NCBI GenBank assembly: GCA_049511415.1
Contig: JBEKYC010000004.1
Coordinates: 114,503 to 178,502, forward strand
Reading direction: 5' to 3'
Length of the DNA stretch: 64,000 nucleotides
Origin: Bog-159 sp049511415
GTDB lineage: Bacteria > Acidobacteriota > Terriglobia > Bryobacterales > Bryobacteraceae
Positions 25,569 to 33,943 of the stretch are shown in pieces (position 1 is the stretch's first letter; every line of letters begins with the position of its first letter). Both the position numbers and the translations under genes were made by a program. The notes under the pieces were generated by a model. It saw only the letters and a program-made list of their open reading frames with translations. It was not told the origin of the DNA and ran no database searches.

Positions 25569-26516
25569 ATGGCTGAAGCTGACGGCAAGAACGGAACGCC
25601 CGCAACCACCCCGACGCCCGCGGGATCTAACGGCGGCAACGGCAAGAACGGCAAGAGCCGGGTGACCGCGCTCGTCGAAGGCGGCAAAGTGGTGCGCGAC
25701 CGCGCCGTCGAAGAGGCAAAGGCGCTCAAACAGCCGGAGAAGACCGATCTCTGGAAGTCCGTGCTGCGCGTCAAGCACGATGAGACGCCGCGCAGCCGCG
25801 CCTTGGGCGTCCTCTCGAACGTCTTCCTGCACCTGCATCCGGCCAAAATCAATCGCGACGCGGTGGCCTACAACTACACCTGGGGCATGGGCGGCATGAC
25901 GTTTTACGTGTACATCACTTTGGTGTTCACCGGCACGCTGCTGATGTTCTACTACCATCCCTCGAAGGTTATTGCCTTCCGCGACATTCTGTACCTCGAG
26001 CATGATGTTCCATTCGGCAAGCTGCTGCGCAACATGCACCGCTGGGGCGCGCACCTGATGGTGATCATGGTCGAGTTGCACATGTTTCGCGTGTTCCTCA
26101 CGGGATCCTATAAACCGCCGCGGCAGTTCAACTGGGTGGTGGGCGTGATCCTGCTGGTGCTGACCCTGCTGCTCAGCTTTACGGGCTACCTTCTGCCGGA
26201 CGATCAGCTCGGCTTCTGGGCCGTAACGGTAGGGACCAACATGGCGCGCGCCACGCCCCTATTGGGACACGACGGACCGTTCGGACACCAATTTGGGATG
26301 ACGCCATTCAACGACGTGCGGTTCGGGCTGCTGGGCGGCTCCATTGTGGATTCGAATGCCTTGCTGCGCGCCTACATCTGGCATTGCGTGGCGATCCCCA
26401 TCATCGCTTCGACATTCATGGTCGTGCACTTCTGGCGTGTGCGTAAAGACGGCGGTATCTCCGGCCCCGCGCCCGTGATGCTGGAATCGGAGATTAAGGA
26501 ACCAAGAAAACTGTGA
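25569..26516 (+). CDS. Cytochrome b6-like subunit (cytochrome b N-terminal half)
   Basis: 315 residues. A charged, Gly/Asn-rich cytosolic extension (about 1-100) precedes four TM helices. Heme ligands: His157 and His171 in helix B (14 apart), and His272 and His287 in helix D (15 apart). The 15-residue helix-D spacing and RKDGGISGP after it are b6-type; mitochondrial-type cytochrome b has 14. A quinone-site-like GYLLPDDQLGFWAV lies before helix D. It carries the two b hemes of the quinol-oxidising complex. Eight nt after the Rieske gene; the C-terminal half is a separate gene, as in b6f complexes. The long N-terminal extension is unusual. Confidence 0.93.
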   Translation: MAEADGKNGTPATTPTPAGSNGGNGKNGKSRVTALVEGGKVVRDRAVEEAKALKQPEKTDLWKSVLRVKHDETPRSRALGVLSNVFLHLHPAKINRDAVAYNYTWGMGGMTFYVYITLVFTGTLLMFYYHPSKVIAFRDILYLEHDVPFGKLLRNMHRWGAHLMVIMVELHMFRVFLTGSYKPPRQFNWVVGVILLVLTLLLSFTGYLLPDDQLGFWAVTVGTNMARATPLLGHDGPFGHQFGMTPFNDVRFGLLGGSIVDSNALLRAYIWHCVAIPIIASTFMVVHFWRVRKDGGISGPAPVMLESEIKEPRKL

Positions 26517-26548
26517 CAGCCTGTTAGCCGCGAGCCACGGGGTTTCAT

Positions 26549-27484
26549 ATGGATTTTCATCAGCTATGGACCATCTTCAGCACGCCGGACAACGTTCCCA
26601 TCGTGCTGCTCCTTTTCGTCGTTCCTTTTTATACCTGGTACGGGCTGCGGCAGGCGTTCGCCAATGACCGGCTGATCGGGCAACTCGAAGCCGATCCGGC
26701 CTTGGCCAAGACGCATCACCGCAAAGTACAGCCGTGGAAACCCGGCTGGGCGCGCGACGTCCACGTCTGGCCGTATCTGTTGCGCATCGAGTTCCTGGCC
26801 GCCATCATCGTCACGATCATTCTGATGGTCTGGTCCATTACCCTGAATGCGCCGCTGGAGGAACCCTCCAATCCCACTCTGACCATGAATCCGGCCAAGG
26901 CGCCCTGGTACTTCCTGGGGCTGCAGGAGATGCTGGTCTATTTCGACCCCTGGATGGCGGGCGTCATTTTTCCGACGCTGATCATCATCGGACTGATGGT
27001 GATTCCCTATATCGATGCCAATCCGCTGGGCAACGGCTACTACACTTACAAGCAGCGTAAGTTCTCCATCTGGACGTTCGTCTTCGGCTTCATCGTGCTG
27101 TGGGTCAGCATGATCATCATCGGCACCATCATTCGCGGCCCGGGATGGATGTGGTTCTGGCCGGGCGTGACATGGGATCACAACCGGCTGATATTCGAGG
27201 TGAACCGCGACCTGCCCGATATCTTCGGCATCAAAGGCCGCATCGGCAAGCTCATCTTCGGCGCCATCGTCATGGGGATCTACTTCGTGGGCGCCTGGAT
27301 CGGCATCCACAAGCTGATCACATGGACCCCGTTCAACAAGAGGATCCATTCGCGCATGAGTTTGCTTCAGTATTCCATCATGCAGGTGTTCTTGATCCTG
27401 ATGCTGCTGCTACCCGTAAAGATGATTTTGCGCTTGGTATTTCGCATCAAATACGTCTGGATAACGCCCTGGTTCAACATATGA
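26549..27484 (+). CDS. Subunit IV-like cytochrome b C-terminal half
   Basis: 311 residues, larger than the roughly 160 of b6f subunit IV. TM segments: IVLLLFVVPFYTWYGL near the N terminus, IEFLAAIIVTIILMVWSITL, VIFPTLIIIGLMVIPYI, FVFGFIVLWVSMIIIGTII, a further TM in the LIFGAIVMGIYFVGAW segment and a C-terminal one (MQVFLILMLLLPVKMILRLV). The ef-loop motif reads NPAKAPWYFLGLQE: residues 118-121 are APWY where most complexes have PEWY. The Glu of that motif normally helps proton release at Qo. Follows cytochrome b6 by 32 nt and overlaps the octaheme cytochrome by four nt (ATGA). Extra TM segments may hold the multiheme subunit. Confidence 0.88.
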   Translation: MDFHQLWTIFSTPDNVPIVLLLFVVPFYTWYGLRQAFANDRLIGQLEADPALAKTHHRKVQPWKPGWARDVHVWPYLLRIEFLAAIIVTIILMVWSITLNAPLEEPSNPTLTMNPAKAPWYFLGLQEMLVYFDPWMAGVIFPTLIIIGLMVIPYIDANPLGNGYYTYKQRKFSIWTFVFGFIVLWVSMIIIGTIIRGPGWMWFWPGVTWDHNRLIFEVNRDLPDIFGIKGRIGKLIFGAIVMGIYFVGAWIGIHKLITWTPFNKRIHSRMSLLQYSIMQVFLILMLLLPVKMILRLVFRIKYVWITPWFNI

Positions 27485-30400
27485 CCGACCAAGAAAAGGA
27501 TCCCGTCGTTCATTCGTCTCTGAGCAAACCGCTGTTTATCGCGTCGGCCCTGCTGGTGCTCTCCTTCGTTTGGGGCCTGTACGACGAGGTCTACGGCACG
27601 CGCCCCTGGAAGGGCTATGAGGCGAGATTCCAGAAGATCTATACTGCGTATCTGAAAAAGACCCTGCCGCAGGAAGTGTCCTCCGAAAGGCAACTGAAGG
27701 CGTCGCCGGCTTATCAAAAGCTGGAGCGCGATGCGGAAGCCGCCGAAAAGTCGGTCTATCCGCAGGTCGCCGAGATCGACCGCAAGGTCAATCAGGAATT
27801 GGTGCCGCGGTCGCTGGCGCTGAACGAGCCGTTCCAGGAAGTCCGCGGTCACGTGGGCGCCCTAACCTACCAGATCGAGATATCGAAGAGCGAAAGCAGC
27901 AAGAGTTCGATGCGTGCCGAAATCGACGAGTTGAAGAAGGAAGTCCACACGGTGAAGCTGCCCAATCCCGACGGATCCACCGAGAAGCGGCAGATGGACT
28001 TCGCCACCATGGACAAGACCCTGCTGGACTGGAAGGCGCAGAAGGCGGAGTTATTGCAGAAGCGCGTCGACCTGCTGAAGCCCGCGACTGAACTGCGGGC
28101 GAAACAGAAGCTGTACATGGACGACCACATCGCCGACGTCAGCGCCGATACCTTGAACGGTCTGCGGAACAAGATGTCCACGTTCGAAGTCTCCATCCGC
28201 CAGATTCACATCAAGGACGTGGACCTGGTGGACCGCTGCGAATCCTGCCATATGGGCACGCGCGAGCCGCTTACGTTGACGGCAGCGGCCATGGGCGGCC
28301 AAGAGGTGTTCATCAGCCATCCCAAAAAGGATCTGCTCAAGGTCCACGACCCGGAGAAGTTCGGCTGCACGCCGTGCCATGGCGGCAACGGCGTGGCTTT
28401 GACCAGCGTCGAGAAGGCGCATGGCTACAACGAACACTGGTTGTGGCCGTTGCATGCCAAGGAAAACCTGGAAGCCGGCTGCCAGCAGTGCCACACACAA
28501 GAGATTGTTACCGAGATGGCCGACAACCTGAATGCCGGCCGCGAGATCTTTCGTTTGCGCGGCTGCATGGCCTGCCACCGGTATGAAGGCTTCGATCGCG
28601 ATCCCGACGAGTTGTCCAACGTCAGCCAGCAGATTCGCCAGCTCACGCAGCAGAAAGCCGAGTGGTCGCGCGAGATCATCTTCACCACCCAAAAGGGCGA
28701 CCGCACGCGCAGCAACGAAGAGGCCGAGAGACTCTATCAGCAGGCGAACAATTTGAAGGTGCGCAGCAGCGGTATCGATGCCAAGATCGAACAGCTCGAC
28801 GATCGCTCGCGCGATCTGGCGCGCGAGATCAAAAAGGTCGGGCCCAGCCTGAAAGAAGTGCGCGTAAAGATGCACAAGGAGTGGTTGCCGGTCTGGCTGA
28901 AGGATCCGCACGCCTGGCGTCCCGGCACCAAGATGCCTACTTTCCGCCTGGATGACGGCGAAATCCGGGCCATTGCCGCGTTCATCTGGCAATCCGGCGT
29001 CAATGGAGATCTGGAGCATCAACCGGCCGGCGATCCGGAAAAAGGCAAGGAAGCCTTCGAGACGCGCGGCTGCATGGCATGCCACTCGATGGGTGAAGGC
29101 AACGACAAGCAGGGCGGCACGTTTGCCGCGAATCTCAGCCGCGTGGGCGAGAAAGATAATTACGATTATCTGGTCCGCTGGGTCCACAACCCGCGCCAAC
29201 GCACCCTGCCTTATTGTCCATTTGAGAAGAAGGATATCACCGAGGCCGATTACAAGCGCGCCGGAAAGCCATTCGTCTTCGACATCGATCACGATAAGTG
29301 CCCCAACGATGGCCATCAATTGCTGGTCATGCAAATGACCCCCATGCCCAGCCTGCGGTTGACGGAGGCGGAGGCGCGCGACGTTGCCAGCTACCTGGAG
29401 ACCCGCAAGCATCCGGGGGCCGCTTACGCCAATGCCGATTATCTGGATGATCCCAGCCTGAAGGCGCGCGGCCAATTTCTGGTGCGTTTTTACGGCTGCG
29501 CCGGCTGCCACGAGATCGGCGGTCTGGAGGAAGAGCAGCGTATCGGCACCGAGCTGACGAAGGAAGGCACCAAGCCTATCGAGCGCCTGGATTTCGCGCT
29601 GCTCGGCCATCAGGCGGAGAGCGAAGGCTGGTACACCCACAAGGGCTTCTTCGAACATAAACTGGCCAATCCGGCGGTCTACGATCAGGGCAAGGAGAAA
29701 GCCAAGCTCGACCGGCTGAAGATGCCGAATTTCAATCTGTCGAAGCAGGAGATCGATCAGCTCACTACATTCTTGACCGGTTCGGTGGATCCCAGCATCC
29801 CGGCGCGGTATTTCTACAATCCCGGCGATCAGCGCCGCGACATTATCGAAGGCTGGTGGGTGGTGCGCAAATACAATTGCATGGGGTGCCACCAGGTGCA
29901 CGTGGGCCAGACCACGGTCTTTATGACGCTGCCGCGGTACCAGGATCCCGATTGGAAGGACCAGCGCCCCCCCACGTTGATTGGCGAGGGCGCGCGCGTC
30001 AACCCGGAATGGCTGATGCGTTTTCTGAACAATCCGTCGCTGACCGACGATCCCAAGGAGATGGACCGGGATGGCGTGCGGCGTTACCTGCACGCGCGCA
30101 TGCCTACCTTCTATTTCTCGGACGGCGAGATTCAGAAGCTCGTGCGTTTCTTCGCGGCCCTGTCGGCGCAGGCCGCGCCCTATATTCCGGATAAGCTCGA
30201 ACAGTTGACCGACCAGGAACGCACCATGGCGCGCCAGTTGTTCACCAGCGAGGGGGCGCCTTGCCTGAAGTGCCACGCCACGGGTGACGCCAAGCACGAC
30301 GCGCATGCCACCGCGCCGAATTTCCTGTTGGCCAAGGAGCGTCTGAAGCCCGGCTGGGCACGCCGCTGGATGCTCGATCCGGCCATGATGAGTCCGGGCA

Positions 30401-30576
30401 CGGCCATGCCATCCGGCCTGTTCCGCGCGGATGAGGACCGCATGGTCTTTGCCGGTCCTACGCCGGCGAGTTTCAACGGGTACAATAAGGACCACGCCGC
30501 GTTGCTGGTGCGCTACATGTTCCAATTCACGCCCGAGGAGCTGAGCCGATTGCGGGCCAGCGCGGGAGCGCAGTAA
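27481..30576 (+). CDS. Membrane-anchored octaheme cytochrome c with coiled-coil regions
   Basis: 1031 residues from the ATG at 27481, which overlaps the upstream stop; a longer in-frame extension inside the previous gene was rejected. One N-terminal TM (about 16-34), then a long charged helical segment (about 65-245). Eight CXXCH motifs: CESCH (253), CTPCH (296), CQQCH (334), CMACH (362), CMACH (531), CAGCH (673), CMGCH (800) and CLKCH (928). The first four form a compact cluster; a second charged helical insert (about 375-470) follows; the last four lie in separate monoheme-cytochrome-like units with Met-rich axial candidates (PGTKMPTF, LKMPNF, ARMPTF, GTAMPSG). It probably replaces cytochrome c1/f and wires the Rieske protein to periplasmic acceptors. 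Confidence 0.92.
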   Translation: MTDQEKDPVVHSSLSKPLFIASALLVLSFVWGLYDEVYGTRPWKGYEARFQKIYTAYLKKTLPQEVSSERQLKASPAYQKLERDAEAAEKSVYPQVAEIDRKVNQELVPRSLALNEPFQEVRGHVGALTYQIEISKSESSKSSMRAEIDELKKEVHTVKLPNPDGSTEKRQMDFATMDKTLLDWKAQKAELLQKRVDLLKPATELRAKQKLYMDDHIADVSADTLNGLRNKMSTFEVSIRQIHIKDVDLVDRCESCHMGTREPLTLTAAAMGGQEVFISHPKKDLLKVHDPEKFGCTPCHGGNGVALTSVEKAHGYNEHWLWPLHAKENLEAGCQQCHTQEIVTEMADNLNAGREIFRLRGCMACHRYEGFDRDPDELSNVSQQIRQLTQQKAEWSREIIFTTQKGDRTRSNEEAERLYQQANNLKVRSSGIDAKIEQLDDRSRDLAREIKKVGPSLKEVRVKMHKEWLPVWLKDPHAWRPGTKMPTFRLDDGEIRAIAAFIWQSGVNGDLEHQPAGDPEKGKEAFETRGCMACHSMGEGNDKQGGTFAANLSRVGEKDNYDYLVRWVHNPRQRTLPYCPFEKKDITEADYKRAGKPFVFDIDHDKCPNDGHQLLVMQMTPMPSLRLTEAEARDVASYLETRKHPGAAYANADYLDDPSLKARGQFLVRFYGCAGCHEIGGLEEEQRIGTELTKEGTKPIERLDFALLGHQAESEGWYTHKGFFEHKLANPAVYDQGKEKAKLDRLKMPNFNLSKQEIDQLTTFLTGSVDPSIPARYFYNPGDQRRDIIEGWWVVRKYNCMGCHQVHVGQTTVFMTLPRYQDPDWKDQRPPTLIGEGARVNPEWLMRFLNNPSLTDDPKEMDRDGVRRYLHARMPTFYFSDGEIQKLVRFFAALSAQAAPYIPDKLEQLTDQERTMARQLFTSEGAPCLKCHATGDAKHDAHATAPNFLLAKERLKPGWARRWMLDPAMMSPGTAMPSGLFRADEDRMVFAGPTPASFNGYNKDHAALLVRYMFQFTPEELSRLRASAGAQ

Positions 30577-30594
30577 ATAAAAAGGAGCTATTCC

Positions 30595-31368
30595 ATGAAG
30601 AGTCTGTTAATCACGTGCGGAGCGGCTGCCGCTCTGTTTTTGGCGAGTTGCGGCGGAAGCAAGGAAGAAGCCAAGAAAGACGAATCCGCGGCCCCGGCTG
30701 CCGCGCCGGCCGCCGCGGTCGACGACGCTAACGCCGCCACCATCACCGGCAAGGTTGCCTTCAGCGGTGATAAGCCGTCCATGAAGACGATCGACATGTC
30801 GGCCAATCCGGCATGCCAGCGCGCGCACACCACGCCGCAGAAGTCGGAAGAAGTCATCGTCAACGATAACGGCACGGTGCGTAATGCGTTCGTTTGGATC
30901 AAGTCGGGGCTGCCGGATAAACAATGGCCCACGCCCGCTACTTCGGTGTCACTGGAGCAGGATGGCTGCATGTACAAACCCCACGTCATCGGCGTAATGA
31001 CGGGCCAGGGCATCGAGATCAAGAACGACGATCCCACCAATCACAATATTCACCCCCTCCCCAAAGTCAACCAGGAGTGGAACGAGTCGCAGCCGCCCAA
31101 GGGCGATCCAAAAACCAAAAGCTTCGCGCGGGAAGAAGTCATGATTCCGGTGAAATGCAATGTGCACCCCTGGATGCGCGCCTACATCGGCGTGGTTTCG
31201 CATCCATTTTTTGCCGTGACGGGCGACGACGGGTCGTATACAATAAAGGGATTGCCTCCGGGGAGCTACACCTTGGAAGTGTGGCACGAAAAGTACGGCA
31301 CCAAGGATATTCCGGTGACGGTGGCGCCGAAGGAAAGCAAGACGCAGGATTTCAGCCTGGGCAGTTAA
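30595..31368 (+). CDS. Cupredoxin-like lipoprotein with carboxypeptidase-regulatory-like tail
   Basis: 257 residues; AAGGAG precedes the ATG. Signal peptide with lipobox LASC (Cys19), then an Ala/Pro linker. The central domain looks like a type 1 copper fold: NDDPTNHNIHPL (His150, His153) followed by VKCNVHPWM (Cys188, His191, Met194), the usual late Cys-His-Met ligand cluster. The end (about 205-257) resembles a carboxypeptidase regulatory-like beta sandwich (GDDGSYTIKGLPPGSYTLEV). It lies 18 nt after the octaheme cytochrome, so a role as electron acceptor or donor to that protein, or in copper delivery to an oxidase, is plausible. Copper binding is inferred from the ligand pattern only. Confidence 0.8.
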   Translation: MKSLLITCGAAAALFLASCGGSKEEAKKDESAAPAAAPAAAVDDANAATITGKVAFSGDKPSMKTIDMSANPACQRAHTTPQKSEEVIVNDNGTVRNAFVWIKSGLPDKQWPTPATSVSLEQDGCMYKPHVIGVMTGQGIEIKNDDPTNHNIHPLPKVNQEWNESQPPKGDPKTKSFAREEVMIPVKCNVHPWMRAYIGVVSHPFFAVTGDDGSYTIKGLPPGSYTLEVWHEKYGTKDIPVTVAPKESKTQDFSLGS

Positions 31369-31379
31369 ACGTGGCAATT

Positions 31380-31413
31380 GTGGGCAGACCCAGCGGAACG
31401 ATGGTCTGCCCAC
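31380..31413. repeat. Perfect 11-bp stem-loop between cupredoxin and ctaB genes
   Basis: GTGGGCAGACC (31380-31390) and GGTCTGCCCAC (31403-31413) are exact inverse complements around a 12-nt loop. It lies between the cupredoxin-like stop (31368) and the ctaB ATG (31427). No T-run follows, so it is not a standard intrinsic terminator. It may set the transcript ratio, stabilise the upstream mRNA end, or sit close enough to the ctaB start (13 nt) to affect translation. Confidence 0.6.
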
Positions 31414-31426
31414 GAGCCCGCAACGA

Positions 31427-32305
31427 ATGAAAGATTACATCGAGCTCACCAAGCCCCGCATCACCTGGCTCATCCTGATGAGCACGGGCATCGGTTATTA
31501 TTTCGGCCTTCCCAAAGCGGCGCATTGGTGGACGTTTGTTTCCGCGATCCCCTGGTTGGCCCTGCTGCACACGATTCTGGGCACTGGCCTGCTCGCGTCG
31601 GGCACCGCCGCGCTGAATCAATGGTACGAGCGCGACGCCGATTGCCGCATGCGACGAACCTCGGATCGTCCCATTCCGGCGGGCCGTATCTCACCGCCGC
31701 GCGCGCTGGGCTTCGGTGTCGCGTTGGCTGTGCTGGGCTTTGTAGATCTATGGCTCGGTGTGAACCTGCTGGCCGCGCTGCTGGGACTGTTCACCCTGCT
31801 CAGCTACCTTTTTCTCTACACGCCCTTGAAGAAGCGCTCGTGGATTTCCACCACGATCGGCGCTTTCCCCGGCGCGATGCCGCCCATGATCGGCTTCGCG
31901 GCGGCGCACGGGTCCATTACCAATGAGGCCTGGGTGCTGTTCGCGATTCTGTTTTTGTGGCAGTTCCCGCATTTCTACTCGATCGCCTGGATGTATCGCG
32001 AAGACTACGCGCGCGCGGGCATCCGCATGCTCCCGGTGGTAGAGCCCGACGGCCGCTCGACCGCCCGCCAGATCGTGCTTTACGGCCTGGCTCTGATACC
32101 GGTCAGTCTGGTCCCCAGTATTCTGGGCATGTCGGGGCGCATCTACTTGATAGGCGCTCTGCTGCTGGGTCTCTATTTCCTGTATTCCGGGGTCCGCGTG
32201 GCGTTCGAGCGCACGATCTTGCGCGCCCGTTATGTGCTGCTGGTTTCCGTCTTTTACCTCCCGCTGATTTACGGGCTGATGCTGTTGGATAGACCTGGAT
32301 TGTGA
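31427..32305 (+). CDS. ctaB: Protoheme IX farnesyltransferase (heme o synthase)
   Basis: 292 residues, UbiA-superfamily prenyltransferase with about nine TM helices. Motifs: ELTKPRITWLILM at the start, GTAALNQWYERDADCRMRRT with RPIPAGRISPPRAL (first Asp-rich motif of heme o synthases), YTPLKKRSWISTTIGAFPGA, and WQFPHFYSIAWMYREDYARA. It converts heme b to heme o for heme-copper oxidases. No oxidase subunit gene is in the window; the flanking SCO and DUF420 genes are also assembly-type. The stop overlaps the start of the ABC ATPase gene (GTGA). Confidence 0.93.
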   Translation: MKDYIELTKPRITWLILMSTGIGYYFGLPKAAHWWTFVSAIPWLALLHTILGTGLLASGTAALNQWYERDADCRMRRTSDRPIPAGRISPPRALGFGVALAVLGFVDLWLGVNLLAALLGLFTLLSYLFLYTPLKKRSWISTTIGAFPGAMPPMIGFAAAHGSITNEAWVLFAILFLWQFPHFYSIAWMYREDYARAGIRMLPVVEPDGRSTARQIVLYGLALIPVSLVPSILGMSGRIYLIGALLLGLYFLYSGVRVAFERTILRARYVLLVSVFYLPLIYGLMLLDRPGL

Positions 32306-33210
32306 TTCTTGTCGAAAGTCTGAGTCATCAGTATGGCTCTCGCTTGGCGCTTGCGAATGTCAGCTTTGAAGTCAAGGCGGGCGAGATCTTCGGCCTGTTA
32401 GGGCCCAACGGGGGCGGGAAATCCACGCTTTTCCGTATCCTCTCCACCATGATGGCGCCCACGTCCGGGCGCGCCGAAGTGGCTGGCCACGATGTGGCGC
32501 GCGATCCGTCCGCCGTGCGGCGCAGTATTGGCGTGGTGTTCCAGACGCAAAGCCTCGATAAAGCTTTGACGGTGGCTGAGAACCTGCGCAGCCAGGGTCA
32601 TTTGCACGGCCTCTCCGGTGCCACGCTTCGTGAACGAATGGAGCAAGTGATGGAACGCCTGGGTCTCGCCGGCCGGCGCAACGACCTAGTGGAAACTCTT
32701 TCGGGCGGCCTGAAACGCCGCGTGGAAATCGCCAAAGGACTGCTGCATCGCCCGGTCGTGCTGCTCATGGACGAAGCTTCCACGGGCCTCGATCCCGGCG
32801 CCCGCCGCGACCTGTGGCAATACGTGGAAGAACTTCGCAGCCGCGAAGGCGTTACCATATTACTCACGACTCATATTCTGGATGAGGCGGATCGCTGTGA
32901 CCGCCTGGCCCTGCTGCATCAGGGGCGCGTGGTCGCCGAGGGTACGCCGATGCAACTGCGCTCGCGCATTGGCGGCGACGTGGTGGTGCTGGAATCGGTG
33001 GACGCGGCCGGCTTGGCGCGGCAGATCGAAACGCGCTTCAATCTGCAGCCCTCCGTGATGGATGGCGTGCTGCGCGTCGAAATCTCGAATGGGCACCGCT
33101 TCATCGCCGAAGTGGTGGAGGCATTTCCCGGCGCGATTCAATCCGTCGGGCTGCATAAGCCCACCCTCGAAGACGTATTCGTACGCGAGACAGGAGCCTT
33201 GATTGAGTAG
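32302..33210 (+). CDS. ABC transporter ATP-binding protein (ABC-2 type)
   Basis: 302 residues from a GTG that overlaps the ctaB stop. Complete nucleotide-binding domain: Walker A GPNGGGKST (about residues 34-42), Q-loop VVFQTQSLD, signature LSGGLKRRVEIAKGL, Walker B VVLLMDEAST, H-loop LLTTHILDEADRCDRLALL. The Walker A has Gly-Gly-Gly where GCGKST or GAGKST is common. A roughly 90-residue C-terminal extension is typical of ABC-2/DrrA-like ATPases. It pairs with the permease that begins 8 nt before its stop. Its position between heme o synthase and SCO suggests a role in oxidase maturation or in export linked to it, in the manner of NosFY-like systems; this is inference. Confidence 0.93.
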   Translation: MILVESLSHQYGSRLALANVSFEVKAGEIFGLLGPNGGGKSTLFRILSTMMAPTSGRAEVAGHDVARDPSAVRRSIGVVFQTQSLDKALTVAENLRSQGHLHGLSGATLRERMEQVMERLGLAGRRNDLVETLSGGLKRRVEIAKGLLHRPVVLLMDEASTGLDPGARRDLWQYVEELRSREGVTILLTTHILDEADRCDRLALLHQGRVVAEGTPMQLRSRIGGDVVVLESVDAAGLARQIETRFNLQPSVMDGVLRVEISNGHRFIAEVVEAFPGAIQSVGLHKPTLEDVFVRETGALIE

Positions 33211-33943
33211 CTTTTGGTTACCCGTCGTGACGTTGTGGCAGCGCGAATTAGTGCGCTTCTGGCGGCAAAAGAGCCGCGTGCTGGGGGTGGTGGCTTCGCC
33301 CCTGGTCTTCTGGCTGTTGATCGGATCGGGATCGGGCGACCTGGGCCGCTTCTTTGCGGGCGCTCTGGTGTTGACCATTCTCTTCTCCGCCATCTTTTCG
33401 ACCATCTCGATCATTGAGGATCGCCGCGAAGGCTTCCTGCTTTCAATGCTGGTTTCGCCGGCTTCGCGCACCAGCATGGTGCTGGGCAAAATTCTGGGCG
33501 CGGCCACTTTGGCTTGGATTCAGGGCCTCATCTTCCTGGCCTTCGCGCCCTTGGCCAAGGTCTCGATAGGCATTGGAGACGTCTTGGCGCTCATCGGCGC
33601 GATATTTCTGGTTTCGTTCACGCTCACCGGCCTGGGCTTCGTGATCGCCTGGCGCATGGACTCGACTGCCGGATTCCACGCCATCATGAACCTCCTGCTG
33701 GTTCCCATGTGGATGGTTTCCGGTTCGCTGTTTCCCATGGCCACCGCGCACGGCTGGATCAAGGTCATCATGTGGATCAATCCGCTGACTTATTCCATTT
33801 CTCTGCTGAACGGTTTCCTGAAGCTGAGTTCCGGCGCGCCGGGTATCGGCGTCAGCCTGGCCGTGACGGCGGGTTTCGGCCTGGTGCTGCTGCTGGCGTC
33901 CGGCATGGTGGCCGCCAAAACGAGTCTCGTAAGCAACGCATGA
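33203..33943 (+). CDS. ABC-2 type transporter permease
   Basis: 246 residues starting at a TTG with AGGAG six nt upstream, inside the ATPase gene's last codons. Six TM segments: LGVVASPLVFWLLIGSG, FFAGALVLTILFSAIFSTIS, an ILGAATLAWIQGLIFLAF segment, DVLALIGAIFLVSFTLTGLG, FHAIMNLLLVPMWMVSGSLF and ISVSLAVTAGFGLVLLLAS-like end. EDRREGFLLSMLVSPASR is the cytosolic coupling-type segment usual for ABC-2 permeases. It forms a transporter with the preceding ATPase. The substrate is unknown. It overlaps the SCO gene by four nt, so it is translated as part of the oxidase-maturation operon. Confidence 0.9.
   Translation: MSSFWLPVVTLWQRELVRFWRQKSRVLGVVASPLVFWLLIGSGSGDLGRFFAGALVLTILFSAIFSTISIIEDRREGFLLSMLVSPASRTSMVLGKILGAATLAWIQGLIFLAFAPLAKVSIGIGDVLALIGAIFLVSFTLTGLGFVIAWRMDSTAGFHAIMNLLLVPMWMVSGSLFPMATAHGWIKVIMWINPLTYSISLLNGFLKLSSGAPGIGVSLAVTAGFGLVLLLASGMVAAKTSLVSNA

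Noticed and set aside
28051..30525. An 824-codon open frame on the minus strand opposite the octaheme cytochrome
   Set aside because: It is antisense to a protein with eight regular CXXCH motifs; its translation is low-complexity His/Arg/Gln-rich and has no start signal. High GC makes such shadows common.
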